Shown here piece by piece: positions 5,821 to 12,309 of a DNA stretch of 16,719 nt. How positions within the stretch are numbered: position 1 is the first letter of the stretch; each line of letters opens with the position of its first letter. Position numbers and translations under genes: made by a program. The DNA is from an uncultured Bacilli bacterium (GTDB lineage: Bacteria; Bacillota_I; Bacilli_A; RF39; UBA660), in assembly GCA_947627525.1 (NCBI GenBank), contig CANQWJ010000009.1, positions 1 to 16,719 of the forward strand, in the 5' to 3' direction. The notes under the pieces were generated by a model that ran no database searches, was not told the origin of the DNA, and was given only the letters and a program-made list of their open reading frames with translations.

Positions 5821-6950
5821 AATATATCTTCCTCCCTTTTAAATAACAATTGCTCATCAGTTACTTTAAAAGAAATATATCTTGTTTCATCAATTAATAT
5901 GTTACTGTTTGAACTATTAAATTTAAAACTAACATTTTTAAATTTCTGTTTAGTATTTTTAGTAGGTGTTTGAGCAACAATTGTAGGATGAATTACAACT
6001 TTTTTGCTTTTTAAAGTTGGTGCATAATATTGACACAACCAATCAACATATTTCTCAATTTGCTTTTCTATGTAAACATCAGGTTGCTTATATTTCAATT
6101 CACATATTATTACATGTACTTCATTTTTATTTTCTTGTGTAAATATTACATCAATACTTTGCATTCCAATACCACAAGACATTTCATTTCCTATCCAACT
6201 TATGTTATTATCTAATATTTTTAATTCATCAATACTTTCAAGATTTTGCATAATATATGCTTGTAAATGAACTTCAAAAGCATTATTTTTATCATACTTA
6301 TATTTTAACCTATTAAATATATTTAAACTTTTCTCTTTTCCAGTATATTTATTAATAGTTGATTTTTCTTCAATAGAATTATTTTCACTATTATAACCTA
6401 AATTATCAGCATCTAATCTTTGATAATTATTCTTCTTTCTTATCTTTTCCATAATAGATTCATACTCATAATCAGTTATCATAGTACATCCTCTATTTGC
6501 TCTTAATTTTCGATATATTAAACTCCAACACATTTGATAAGGTTTATCTATTCCTTCTAAACTATCAAGACATTCTCTTTCAGTAATACCTTTAGAATAT
6601 AATTCATCTGGTGCAATCTTAATCCTAAAAGTTAACAGTTTACCAAGTTCATCATTTAAATAATGATCATTTTTATCTGATAAAAAAGCTTTTCCTTTAG
6701 CAACAAAAGATCCAAAAAATAATCCTTCACTCTTCTTTGTACCCTGTAAATAAAATAATATTTTATCATTTTCTCTTATTCTAGATATATCAGCAATCAT
6801 ACTTACAAGCATTTCTTCTATTTTATAATTCAAATCTAAATTATAATCAAAAATAAAATCACAATAATTATCTTTTGAACCAGTTCCTGCAAATAAATAA
6901 TTTAAATGAACGTTTAAAGTCTTTTCATTAACAATAAAAACATGCGCCAT
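5811..6950 (-). CDS. PD-(D/E)XK-type nuclease with N-terminal EVE/PUA-like region
   Basis: A 379-residue soluble protein in two parts. Residues about 1-115 resemble an EVE/PUA-type base-binding fold: MAHVFIVNEKTLNVHL, then ENDKILFYLQGTKKSEGLFFGSF and GKLLTFRIKIAPDEL. Residues about 160-215 are a polar linker (KKNN, NSENNSIEEK). Residues 222-310 look like a NucS/DUF91-type PD-(D/E)XK nuclease: Glu226 (FEVHLQAYI), Asp267 (QSIDVIF), Glu284-Leu-Lys286 (IICELKYK), then QIEKYVDWL. All expected acidic and lysine positions are present. EVE-like domains are known to read modified bases in some modification-dependent restriction enzymes, which fits the downstream HNH partner and the absence of a methyltransferase. 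The fold assignment of the N-terminal half is by pattern only. The ATG at 6950 has GGAGGAG upstream and an extended -10 promoter between it and the rpsI terminator. Confidence 0.78.
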   Translation of the reverse strand: MAHVFIVNEKTLNVHLNYLFAGTGSKDNYCDFIFDYNLDLNYKIEEMLVSMIADISRIRENDKILFYLQGTKKSEGLFFGSFVAKGKAFLSDKNDHYLNDELGKLLTFRIKIAPDELYSKGITERECLDSLEGIDKPYQMCWSLIYRKLRANRGCTMITDYEYESIMEKIRKKNNYQRLDADNLGYNSENNSIEEKSTINKYTGKEKSLNIFNRLKYKYDKNNAFEVHLQAYIMQNLESIDELKILDNNISWIGNEMSCGIGMQSIDVIFTQENKNEVHVIICELKYKQPDVYIEKQIEKYVDWLCQYYAPTLKSKKVVIHPTIVAQTPTKNTKQKFKNVSFKFNSSNSNILIDETRYISFKVTDEQLLFKREEDILCQ

Positions 6951-6967
6951 AATACTCCTCCAAAATT

Positions 6968-6976
6968 ATTATAACA
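6968..6976 (-). promoter_or_regulatory. Extended -10 promoter of the nuclease operon
   Basis: Minus strand TGTTATAAT, placed between the rpsI terminator and the nuclease ATG. The 17-bp-spaced hexamer would be TGGGGT in the terminator stem, a poor -35, so activity would rest on the extended -10. Confidence 0.5.
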
Positions 6977-6980
6977 CTTA

Positions 6981-7017
6981 TAATAATAAAACCCCACAAC
7001 CATGTTGATTGTAGGGT
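6981..7017 (-). terminator. Rho-independent terminator after rplM-rpsI
   Basis: Minus strand: an 11-bp stem (7007-7017 with 6991-7001, two G-T pairs) with loop AACAT, followed by TTTTATTATTAT. It starts 11 bases after the rpsI stop. This closes the ribosomal part of the window and marks the border to the accessory genes. Confidence 0.9.
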
Positions 7018-7027
7018 ATAAAATTTT

Positions 7028-7450
7028 CTAACGCTTGCTGAATTGTGGAGCACGTCTTGCCTTCTTTAAACCTGGTTTCTTACGTTCTTTGATTCTTGCA
7101 TCTCTCGTAATGAATCCTTCTGGTTTAAGTAATTTACGGAAAGAGTTCTCACTATCACTTGCAGTTGTAGAATCGTATTCAAGTAATGCTCTTGCAATTC
7201 CTAAACGGATTGCTCCAGTTTGTCCTGAGAAACCTCCACCTTTAACTGTTACTTCAACATCAAATATGTCTCTTGTATTAGTAACATCTAATGGTTGCGT
7301 TAAGTCAAGAACTAAAGTTTCATAAGGTAAATATTCATTAACATCTTTACCATTAACGGTAATTTTTCCACTACCACTAGGTATTAATTTTACTTTTGCA
7401 ATACTAGTTTTTCTTTTACCTGTACCATAATAGAATTTTTTATTTGCCAT
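7028..7450 (-). CDS. rpsI: 30S ribosomal protein S9
   Basis: A 140-residue small-subunit protein whose C-terminal tail reaches the P-site tRNA. The family marks are complete: FYYGTGKRKTSIAKVKL at the start, GGGFSGQTGAIRLGIARALL in the middle, and the ending RRAPQFSKR. It is about ten residues longer than the B. subtilis protein because of an insertion around residues 104-113 (STTASDSEN). I chose the second ATG (7450) because the GGAGG lies 9 bases before it; the ATG at 7456 is only a few bases from that site. It follows rplM after 14 bases in the usual two-gene operon. Confidence 0.97.
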   Translation of the reverse strand: MANKKFYYGTGKRKTSIAKVKLIPSGSGKITVNGKDVNEYLPYETLVLDLTQPLDVTNTRDIFDVEVTVKGGGFSGQTGAIRLGIARALLEYDSTTASDSENSFRKLLKPEGFITRDARIKERKKPGLKKARRAPQFSKR

Positions 7451-7464
7451 TTCCATTTACCTCC

Positions 7465-7896
7465 CTATTTCATTTCCAAAACTTCTGGTTTTTGAGCCAT
7501 GTGTGGATGTTCACTACCAGCATAAACAAATAATTTCTTATACATTTGTCTACCTAGTCTATTGTGAGGTAACATTCCTTTAACTGCTCTTTCAACCATT
7601 TCAACTGGATATTGTTCTTGCATTACTTTAGCACTTCTCACTCTTAATCCTCCTGGATACATTGAGTGATTGTAATACATCTTATCTTCTAACTTATTAC
7701 CAGTTAGAACAGCTTTTTCAGCATTGATGATAATGATGTAATCACCACAATCGATATGTGGCGTATAAGTAGGTTTATGTTTTCCACGCAACATATGGGC
7801 AGCCTTAGCAGCAACGCGACCAAGAACTTGTCCTTCAGCATCGATAACATACCATTTACGTTCTACTGTTTCTTTCTTTTGCATATAACTATTCAT
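7465..7896 (-). CDS. rplM: 50S ribosomal protein L13
   Basis: A 143-residue early-assembly large-subunit protein. Family marks: RKWYVIDAEGQVLGRVA near the start, LRGKHKPTYTPHIDCGDYIIIINA, MYYNHSMYPGGL, and MLPHNRLGRQMYKKLFVYAG near the end. The length matches the family (142-145). The ATG at 7896 is used because AAGGAGA lies 7 bases upstream; an in-frame ATG at 7938 would add 14 non-conserved residues and sits inside the leader hairpin. It is transcribed from the consensus promoter at 7977-8005, with a hairpin in its leader that may serve autoregulation, and is followed by rpsI. Confidence 0.97.
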   Translation of the reverse strand: MNSYMQKKETVERKWYVIDAEGQVLGRVAAKAAHMLRGKHKPTYTPHIDCGDYIIIINAEKAVLTGNKLEDKMYYNHSMYPGGLRVRSAKVMQEQYPVEMVERAVKGMLPHNRLGRQMYKKLFVYAGSEHPHMAQKPEVLEMK

Positions 7897-7920
7897 AATC
7901 TTTTCTCCTTTTTTACTATC

Positions 7921-7944
7921 TTTGATTTCCGGAAACAAATCAAA
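7921..7944 (-). promoter_or_regulatory. Leader hairpin of rplM-rpsI (candidate L13/S9 autoregulatory site)
   Basis: Minus strand TTTGATTT, loop GTTTCCGG, AAATCAAA: a perfect 8-bp stem about 25 bases before the rplM ATG, with TTCCGGAA spanning the loop edge. L13 leaders that control rplM-rpsI are known in Bacillota. I cannot confirm that this one matches the known consensus. Confidence 0.45.
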
Positions 7945-7976
7945 ATAATGTGGGGATAATTAATGTACCAATTGAG

Positions 7977-8005
7977 ATTATACTAAAAACACCCCTAAAA
8001 GTCAA
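7977..8005 (-). promoter_or_regulatory. Promoter of rplM-rpsI
   Basis: Minus strand: -35 TTGACT (8000-8005), 17 bp, -10 TATAAT (7977-7982), about 80 bases before the rplM ATG. The -35 lies in the loop and stem of the upstream aminopeptidase terminator, so the two signals share DNA. Confidence 0.85.
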
Positions 8006-8017
8006 CAATTTTAGGAG
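7985..8017 (-). terminator. Rho-independent terminator after the aminopeptidase gene
   Basis: Minus strand: CTCCTAAAA, loop TTGTTGAC, TTTTAGGGG (one G-T pair), then TGTTTTT. The T run is short. It overlaps the rplM promoter. Confidence 0.75.
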
Positions 8018-8031
8018 CATTTTTTATTGTA

Positions 8032-9252
8032 TTACCAAGCAAAATTGCCATTTTCGAAGATTAGAACTTCTTCACCTTCAACAGTCGTTCCAACAATCTT
8101 TAAATCACTCGTTCCAACCATGAAATCAGTATGTTCATTGGAGTGATTAACACCTACTTCTAAAAGTTCTTCTTCCGTCATATTAACACCATTTTTATAG
8201 CAAGAAGGAAAACCATTTCCAAGGGCTAAATGACAAGATGCATTTTCATCATACAATGTGTTATAAAATAGTATTTTGGAATTAGATATCGGTGAATCGT
8301 ATTCGACTAAAGCGACTTCTCCAAGCATACATGAACCTTCATCTAAATTGATTAAGCCATCTAAAACTTCTTTTCCTGTTTCAGCATCAAAATCAACTAC
8401 TTTTCCTTTTTCAAAACGAATCCAAAAATTTTCAATTAATGAACCATTATAAACAAGAGGTTTAGAAGCATAGACAATACCTTCAGTTTTATCTCTTAAA
8501 GGGCTAGTGAAAATCTCTTCAGTTGGCATATTGACCATTAAGGGTCTACCATCAGGCATTTTTTCATCTGCCCCACACCAAATATGATCATCCCCCAACT
8601 CAACTACTAAATCTGTCCCAAGACTATTCGTATAATGTAGTTTTTGTAAATGAAGACTATTTAACTTAGAAGAATTTTCTTTATTCCTTGATACTTTTTC
8701 GTCCCATGAAGCAATCGGATCATCTTTATCGATTTGACAAGCCTTAAAGATTTCTTCCCATAATTTATTTTTAGAATCAACAACATCAGGAAAAACCTTT
8801 TTAGATGAAATCTCCGTTGAAACAAGGGCAATGCACCAAGGGACTTCATACTTTCCCTGTTTTTCTTTATATATAGGACGAGTTGTTCTACTTATATAAC
8901 TACTTTTAGATATTTTTTCCGGATCAATATCATCAAAAACATCGCTTTCTTCAGCACTTAACATTAAGAATGCTCCATCTTTTTTAGCATATTCATCATA
9001 TATTTTTTTATTCCAAAATGGACTTGTTTCTAATTCTTCATCACTGAAATTTAATAATTGATAACGCTTTAAATAACTATCAGACCAATCAAAATAAATA
9101 TCTTTAATTCCCATCTCATAAGCTTTTTTAGTAAGAATTCGGACAAATTCGTACGATTCAATAGGACTAGTTATCAAAAGAGGTTGTCCTTCTTTTAAAT
9201 TCAAGCATTTTACTAACAATAAATCAGCATATTTTTCTAATTTTTCTTCCAT
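8032..9252 (-). CDS. M29-family metallo-aminopeptidase (AmpS/PepS type)
   Basis: A 406-residue cytoplasmic exopeptidase that trims N-terminal residues from peptides using two metal ions. The N-terminal half holds the family patterns KYADLLLVKCLNLKEGQPLLI and the segment from SAEESDVFDDI to SRTTRPIY. The C-terminal half has the metal and catalytic residues: Glu312 (LGEVALVEY), His341 (NASCHLALG), Tyr352, and His374/Asp376 (NEHTDFMVG). The length matches the family (about 400-415) and all key positions are present. The ATG at 9252 has GGGAGG upstream. It has its own promoter and terminator between truA and rplM, two genes often adjacent in Bacillota, so it looks like a housekeeping gene inserted into the cluster. 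Confidence 0.93.
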   Translation of the reverse strand: MEEKLEKYADLLLVKCLNLKEGQPLLITSPIESYEFVRILTKKAYEMGIKDIYFDWSDSYLKRYQLLNFSDEELETSPFWNKKIYDEYAKKDGAFLMLSAEESDVFDDIDPEKISKSSYISRTTRPIYKEKQGKYEVPWCIALVSTEISSKKVFPDVVDSKNKLWEEIFKACQIDKDDPIASWDEKVSRNKENSSKLNSLHLQKLHYTNSLGTDLVVELGDDHIWCGADEKMPDGRPLMVNMPTEEIFTSPLRDKTEGIVYASKPLVYNGSLIENFWIRFEKGKVVDFDAETGKEVLDGLINLDEGSCMLGEVALVEYDSPISNSKILFYNTLYDENASCHLALGNGFPSCYKNGVNMTEEELLEVGVNHSNEHTDFMVGTSDLKIVGTTVEGEEVLIFENGNFAW

Positions 9253-9276
9253 ATTTCCTCCCTATTCTCATAATTA

Positions 9277-9305
9277 ATATTAACACTATTTTTATATTTA
9301 TTCAA
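9277..9305 (-). promoter_or_regulatory. Promoter of the aminopeptidase gene
   Basis: Minus strand: -35 TTGAAT (9300-9305), 17 bp, -10 TAATAT (9277-9282) preceded by TGT (extended -10). It lies directly after the truA terminator; the -35 overlaps the T run. Confidence 0.75.
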
Positions 9306-9330
9306 AAAAAGAAGTTAATATGTAACTTCT
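9304..9330 (-). terminator. Rho-independent terminator after truA
   Basis: Minus strand: AGAAGTTA, loop CATAT, TAACTTCT, then T run: a perfect 8-bp stem. The truA TAA stop (9315-9317) is part of the stem. Confidence 0.9.
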
Positions 9331-10046
9331 TCCAAATAAAGACCTTCACTCTTAGCCGTTGTGACCATCTTTTTATTTTTTTCATCAGCTAATATCTCTT
9401 TAACAGCACTGACATCAAGTTTACCCTTACCAATTTTTATCAAAGTACCAACCATATTACGAACTTGATATTTCATAAAACCATTACCAACAAAGACAAA
9501 TTTTAAGATATCGCCATCTTTTTCTAAATGAGCATCATATACTTCTCTTACATAACTATCTTTAAGACAATCGTCAGATACAAAAGAATGAAAATCATGA
9601 ACACCAATGTAATCTTTAATAGCTATTTCCATCTTTTGATAGTCTAACTCATGATTGTACTGATAAATGTAATTACGCATTAATGGATCATACTCACCAG
9701 TATTTAAATAATAGATGTACTTTTTACTTTTAGCCATATAACGCGAATGAAAATCATCAGAAACTAACGCTGTTTTAATGACATGAATATCATCTGGTAA
9801 AAGACTATTTAAAGCACATTTCAATTTGTACAAAGTAATATCAACACTCAAATCAAAATGCCCTACTTGGCCCCTTGCATGGACCCCACGATCCGTTCTT
9901 CCTGAAGAATAAATCTTCGTTTCCGTATGATTATTGATATCATATAAAGCTTTTTCTAAACAACCTTCAACACTACGCAATCCATCTTGTTTTTGATAAC
10001 CATGAAAAGCTGTTCCATCATAAGAAAAAGTTATTTTATAACGCAA
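9315..10046 (-). CDS. truA: tRNA pseudouridine(38-40) synthase TruA
   Basis: A 243-residue enzyme that converts U38-U40 of the tRNA anticodon stem to pseudouridine. Family marks: FSYDGTAFHGYQKQ at the N-terminus, SSGRTDRGVHARGQVGHF with the catalytic Asp52, FHSRYMAKSKKYIYYL, and GNGFMKYQVRNMVGTLIKIG. The length is normal (about 245). The start is a TTG (10046): no ATG lies near the conserved N-terminus, and AGGTGA is 5 bases upstream. That ribosome site is formed by the last codons and stop of the upstream membrane-protein gene, so translation is probably coupled. It follows the ECF-like genes, as is usual in Bacillota. Confidence 0.95.
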   Translation of the reverse strand: MRYKITFSYDGTAFHGYQKQDGLRSVEGCLEKALYDINNHTETKIYSSGRTDRGVHARGQVGHFDLSVDITLYKLKCALNSLLPDDIHVIKTALVSDDFHSRYMAKSKKYIYYLNTGEYDPLMRNYIYQYNHELDYQKMEIAIKDYIGVHDFHSFVSDDCLKDSYVREVYDAHLEKDGDILKFVFVGNGFMKYQVRNMVGTLIKIGKGKLDVSAVKEILADEKNKKMVTTAKSEGLYLEEVTY

Positions 10047-10051
10047 CTATA

Positions 10052-10681
10052 TCACCTACCAAAAACAAAAGTAATGACGAAAAGAACTAAACTTACGGCA
10101 ATATAGAAATTATCATAATTATTCCAAGCAAAGGTTATTCTACCTTTTTTATGATTGAAATAATGATCATATCTAACACGATCAACTAAATATAAGTCAT
10201 CTATTTCTTTCTCGGTCTTTTTAGAAACTTCATTATCTAAATACTTATTATATTTCTTTGTATTAGTAACATATTTATTTATTTTTTGATTGTTTTCAAC
10301 ATTATTATTATATAATTCACGATAATAATATTTCTTTATATAATTACGTAATCTCTTACTACTCTTACTACGATAAAAGAATAAATCATATAAATATCTC
10401 TTTTCTAAAGACATGAGACTAGATTCAATTATTAAAGCATAAATACCTACTAATAAAAATTTTAAAACAATAAAAGTTGCTTCGTTATAAGTAGATAAAT
10501 AAGTAAAGACAAATAATAAGAGACAGAAAAAGAAATATTTATTATCTTTATTGATAAAACTGACTAAGAAAACCATACCACATATCAATAAGAAAATATT
10601 ATAATTTTTAATAATGACCATAGCTATAATTAATAATACTAAACTAACAAACTTACCAAAAAAACTTAAACTCTTATACAT
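10052..10681 (-). CDS. Multi-spanning membrane protein at the EcfT position
   Basis: A 209-residue membrane protein. Hydrophobic segments: residues about 8-26, 29-43, 50-66 and 70-90. A very basic, Tyr/Asn-rich cytoplasmic region (about 95-180: KSSKRLRNYIKKYYY, NKYVTNTKKYNKYL) follows, then a last segment (about 188-207). Its place after two ATPase-like genes and before truA is exactly that of EcfT, the transmembrane scaffold of ECF vitamin and metal transporters. However, it is shorter than usual (about 260) and I see no Ala-Arg-Gly/Asn coupling motifs. It overlaps the preceding gene by 8 bases. It is either a highly diverged EcfT or an unrelated membrane protein that took its place; the position is the main argument. 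Confidence 0.7.
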   Translation of the reverse strand: MYKSLSFFGKFVSLVLLIIAMVIIKNYNIFLLICGMVFLVSFINKDNKYFFFCLLLFVFTYLSTYNEATFIVLKFLLVGIYALIIESSLMSLEKRYLYDLFFYRSKSSKRLRNYIKKYYYRELYNNNVENNQKINKYVTNTKKYNKYLDNEVSKKTEKEIDDLYLVDRVRYDHYFNHKKGRITFAWNNYDNFYIAVSLVLFVITFVFGR

Positions 10682-11465
10682 GTTTATATATATCCTTTAT
10701 AATATCTCTTACATCTTTATGAAAAGATAATTTTACTTTCTTATTATTCTTAGCTATATAAGTTAGTTTAGTTATATTAGGCATTGGTATCACTTGCTCC
10801 TTCATTAATTCCATTGAAGTAAATAATTTTTCACTCGTGCCACTAATGTAAACACTATTACCATTCAATAAAATTACTTCATCAGTTATATCATATAAAA
10901 TATTAGTATCATTACTCGTTACAACAACTATTTTCTTATCTTCTTTTAAATTATTAATAATCATATTTAATCTTTTCTTACTATTGTGATCTAAACCAGT
11001 AAAGACATCTTTAAAAAGGATGATATCTGGTTCATATAATAGATTGATGACAACACTAAGAAGGTATTTTTCACTCGTTGATAAAGTATGAATATCACGA
11101 TTTAAGATATCTTCATTTAGACCAACGAGATCTAACATTTCTTTTTCTTTTGCTTCTAAGTCTTCTACTTGATAATTACGAATATCTAAATTAAACTTTA
11201 TTTCATCATTAACTTTATTAGTAAAGAAATTAGGATAAGGTTCAATTAAAGCGATAGCTCTTGGATACTCTTTATAGAAAGAACTATCAATAATTAACTT
11301 TTCTAAAATGACATAACCATCATAATCAGTAATATCACCATTTATGATATCTAACAAATAGTTAGCATCTTCCCCATAGATTCCTGTAACTCTTCTTCTT
11401 GAAAAACGATAAGAAATGGTATTCAATAAATTTTTATATTTAATATTTTCTAGTACTAATCCCAT
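10674..11465 (-). CDS. Degenerate ABC ATPase at the EcfA2 position (P-loop lost)
   Basis: A 263-residue protein with the overall frame of an ECF transporter ATPase but without the residues needed to work. At the Walker A position (28-38) it reads GIYGEDANYLL, lacking the GKS/T. The signature is LSTSE (128-132) instead of LSGGQ. Walker B is IILFKD (148-153): Lys replaces the Mg-binding Asp and Asp the catalytic Glu. The H-loop His is replaced (VVTSND). GLD of the D-loop (157-159) is kept, as is the EcfA-like C-terminal pattern (QVIPMPNITKL). The gene is intact, with no frameshift, and overlaps its neighbours on both sides, so it is probably a maintained pseudo-ATPase, not a decaying gene. It should pair with the 11456-12262 product. 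Confidence 0.85.
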   Translation of the reverse strand: MGLVLENIKYKNLLNTISYRFSRRRVTGIYGEDANYLLDIINGDITDYDGYVILEKLIIDSSFYKEYPRAIALIEPYPNFFTNKVNDEIKFNLDIRNYQVEDLEAKEKEMLDLVGLNEDILNRDIHTLSTSEKYLLSVVINLLYEPDIILFKDVFTGLDHNSKKRLNMIINNLKEDKKIVVVTSNDTNILYDITDEVILLNGNSVYISGTSEKLFTSMELMKEQVIPMPNITKLTYIAKNNKKVKLSFHKDVRDIIKDIYKHV

Positions 11466-12262
11466 AAAGCATTCACCATCTCTTCCTCATCTAGAATGAC
11501 ATCATCTAATAAATTATAAAATTTTAGTTTTAATGATATATCCATCATTGGTGGAATCTCAAGTCCCAATCGCGTTAAAACATTATCGTGTTCTAAGATA
11601 TCATTTAATGTTCCACTATATCTTATGACACCACCTTCAATAACTAAAACCGCATCACTATAAATAGTGTCCATAAGGTTAGAAGAAGTCATTATAACAA
11701 TGATTCCTTGTTCTTCAATAACTCTTTTTAGAATTAAGAGAATGCGTTCACGTTCAGTATTATTAAGACCAATTAATATATCATCTAATAAAAGAACTTG
11801 AGGACCATGAATGAGAGCTGTCGCCAGAAGAACTTTTACTTTTTCAACGGCATTCAATTCATTAGTCTTTTTAGAAAGTATATCATCAAGGAATAAAAGA
11901 GAACTCATTTCATTAATACGCTTCTTTATCTCTTTTTTACGATAATTCAAATTACATAGTGGAAAAGCGATTTCATCAATGACATTTTCAAAAAGAAATT
12001 GCTTGAAATCACTACTAAAAATGACCCCAATATTACGAGCATACTTTCTAATGTTTTTCTTATTCAAGACAATATCATCAATCATTATTGACTCTTCAAC
12101 GGGCATAATTCCTGATAAGCATTTAATAAGTGTGCTCTTACCACAATTATTAGGACCAATAATCGATATCATAGACGGCATTTTAACCTTAAAACTGATA
12201 TCCTTCAATACTTCCTTTTCTCCATAAGAGAACTTTAATTTGTCAACTGTAACTGTACTCAT
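11456..12262 (-). CDS. ABC ATPase at the EcfA1 position, with eroded catalytic motifs
   Basis: A 268-residue ATPase-like protein, first of the ECF-type gene set. Walker A is intact: GPNNCGKST (36-44). Other motifs are altered: the Q-loop reads VIFSSDF without Gln, the signature is LNAVE (136-140) for LSGGQ, Walker B ends LLLDD (157-161) with Asp at the catalytic Glu position, the D-loop is GLN, and the H-loop His is Ser (MTSSN). The C-terminal GLEIPPMMDISLKL resembles EcfA1 tails. It can probably bind ATP but should hydrolyse it poorly. I chose the ATG at 12262 because AAGGGTGG lies 4-5 bases upstream; an earlier in-frame TTG (12283) overlaps the preceding hairpin. The stop overlaps the next gene by 10 bases, so the pair is made together. 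Confidence 0.87.
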   Translation of the reverse strand: MSTVTVDKLKFSYGEKEVLKDISFKVKMPSMISIIGPNNCGKSTLIKCLSGIMPVEESIMIDDIVLNKKNIRKYARNIGVIFSSDFKQFLFENVIDEIAFPLCNLNYRKKEIKKRINEMSSLLFLDDILSKKTNELNAVEKVKVLLATALIHGPQVLLLDDILIGLNNTERERILLILKRVIEEQGIIVIMTSSNLMDTIYSDAVLVIEGGVIRYSGTLNDILEHDNVLTRLGLEIPPMMDISLKLKFYNLLDDVILDEEEMVNALWD

Positions 12263-12281
12263 ATTACCACCCTTTTGTATC

Positions 12282-12309
12282 AAAAAAGAGAAATCTAACT
12301 TTCTCTTTT
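12282..12309 (-). terminator. Probable terminator or attenuator after the dehydrogenase gene
   Basis: Minus strand: AAAAGAGAAA, loop GTTAGA, TTTCTCTTTT, then TT. The 10-bp stem is perfect but almost all A/T. It holds the dehydrogenase stop in its loop and lies 20 bases before the first ATPase-like gene, for which I see no separate promoter. Partial read-through is therefore likely. Confidence 0.5.

Noticed and set aside
7897..7938. Upstream ATG of rplM adding 14 residues
   Set aside because: It lies in the leader hairpin, lacks a good ribosome site, and the family starts near the ATG at 7896.
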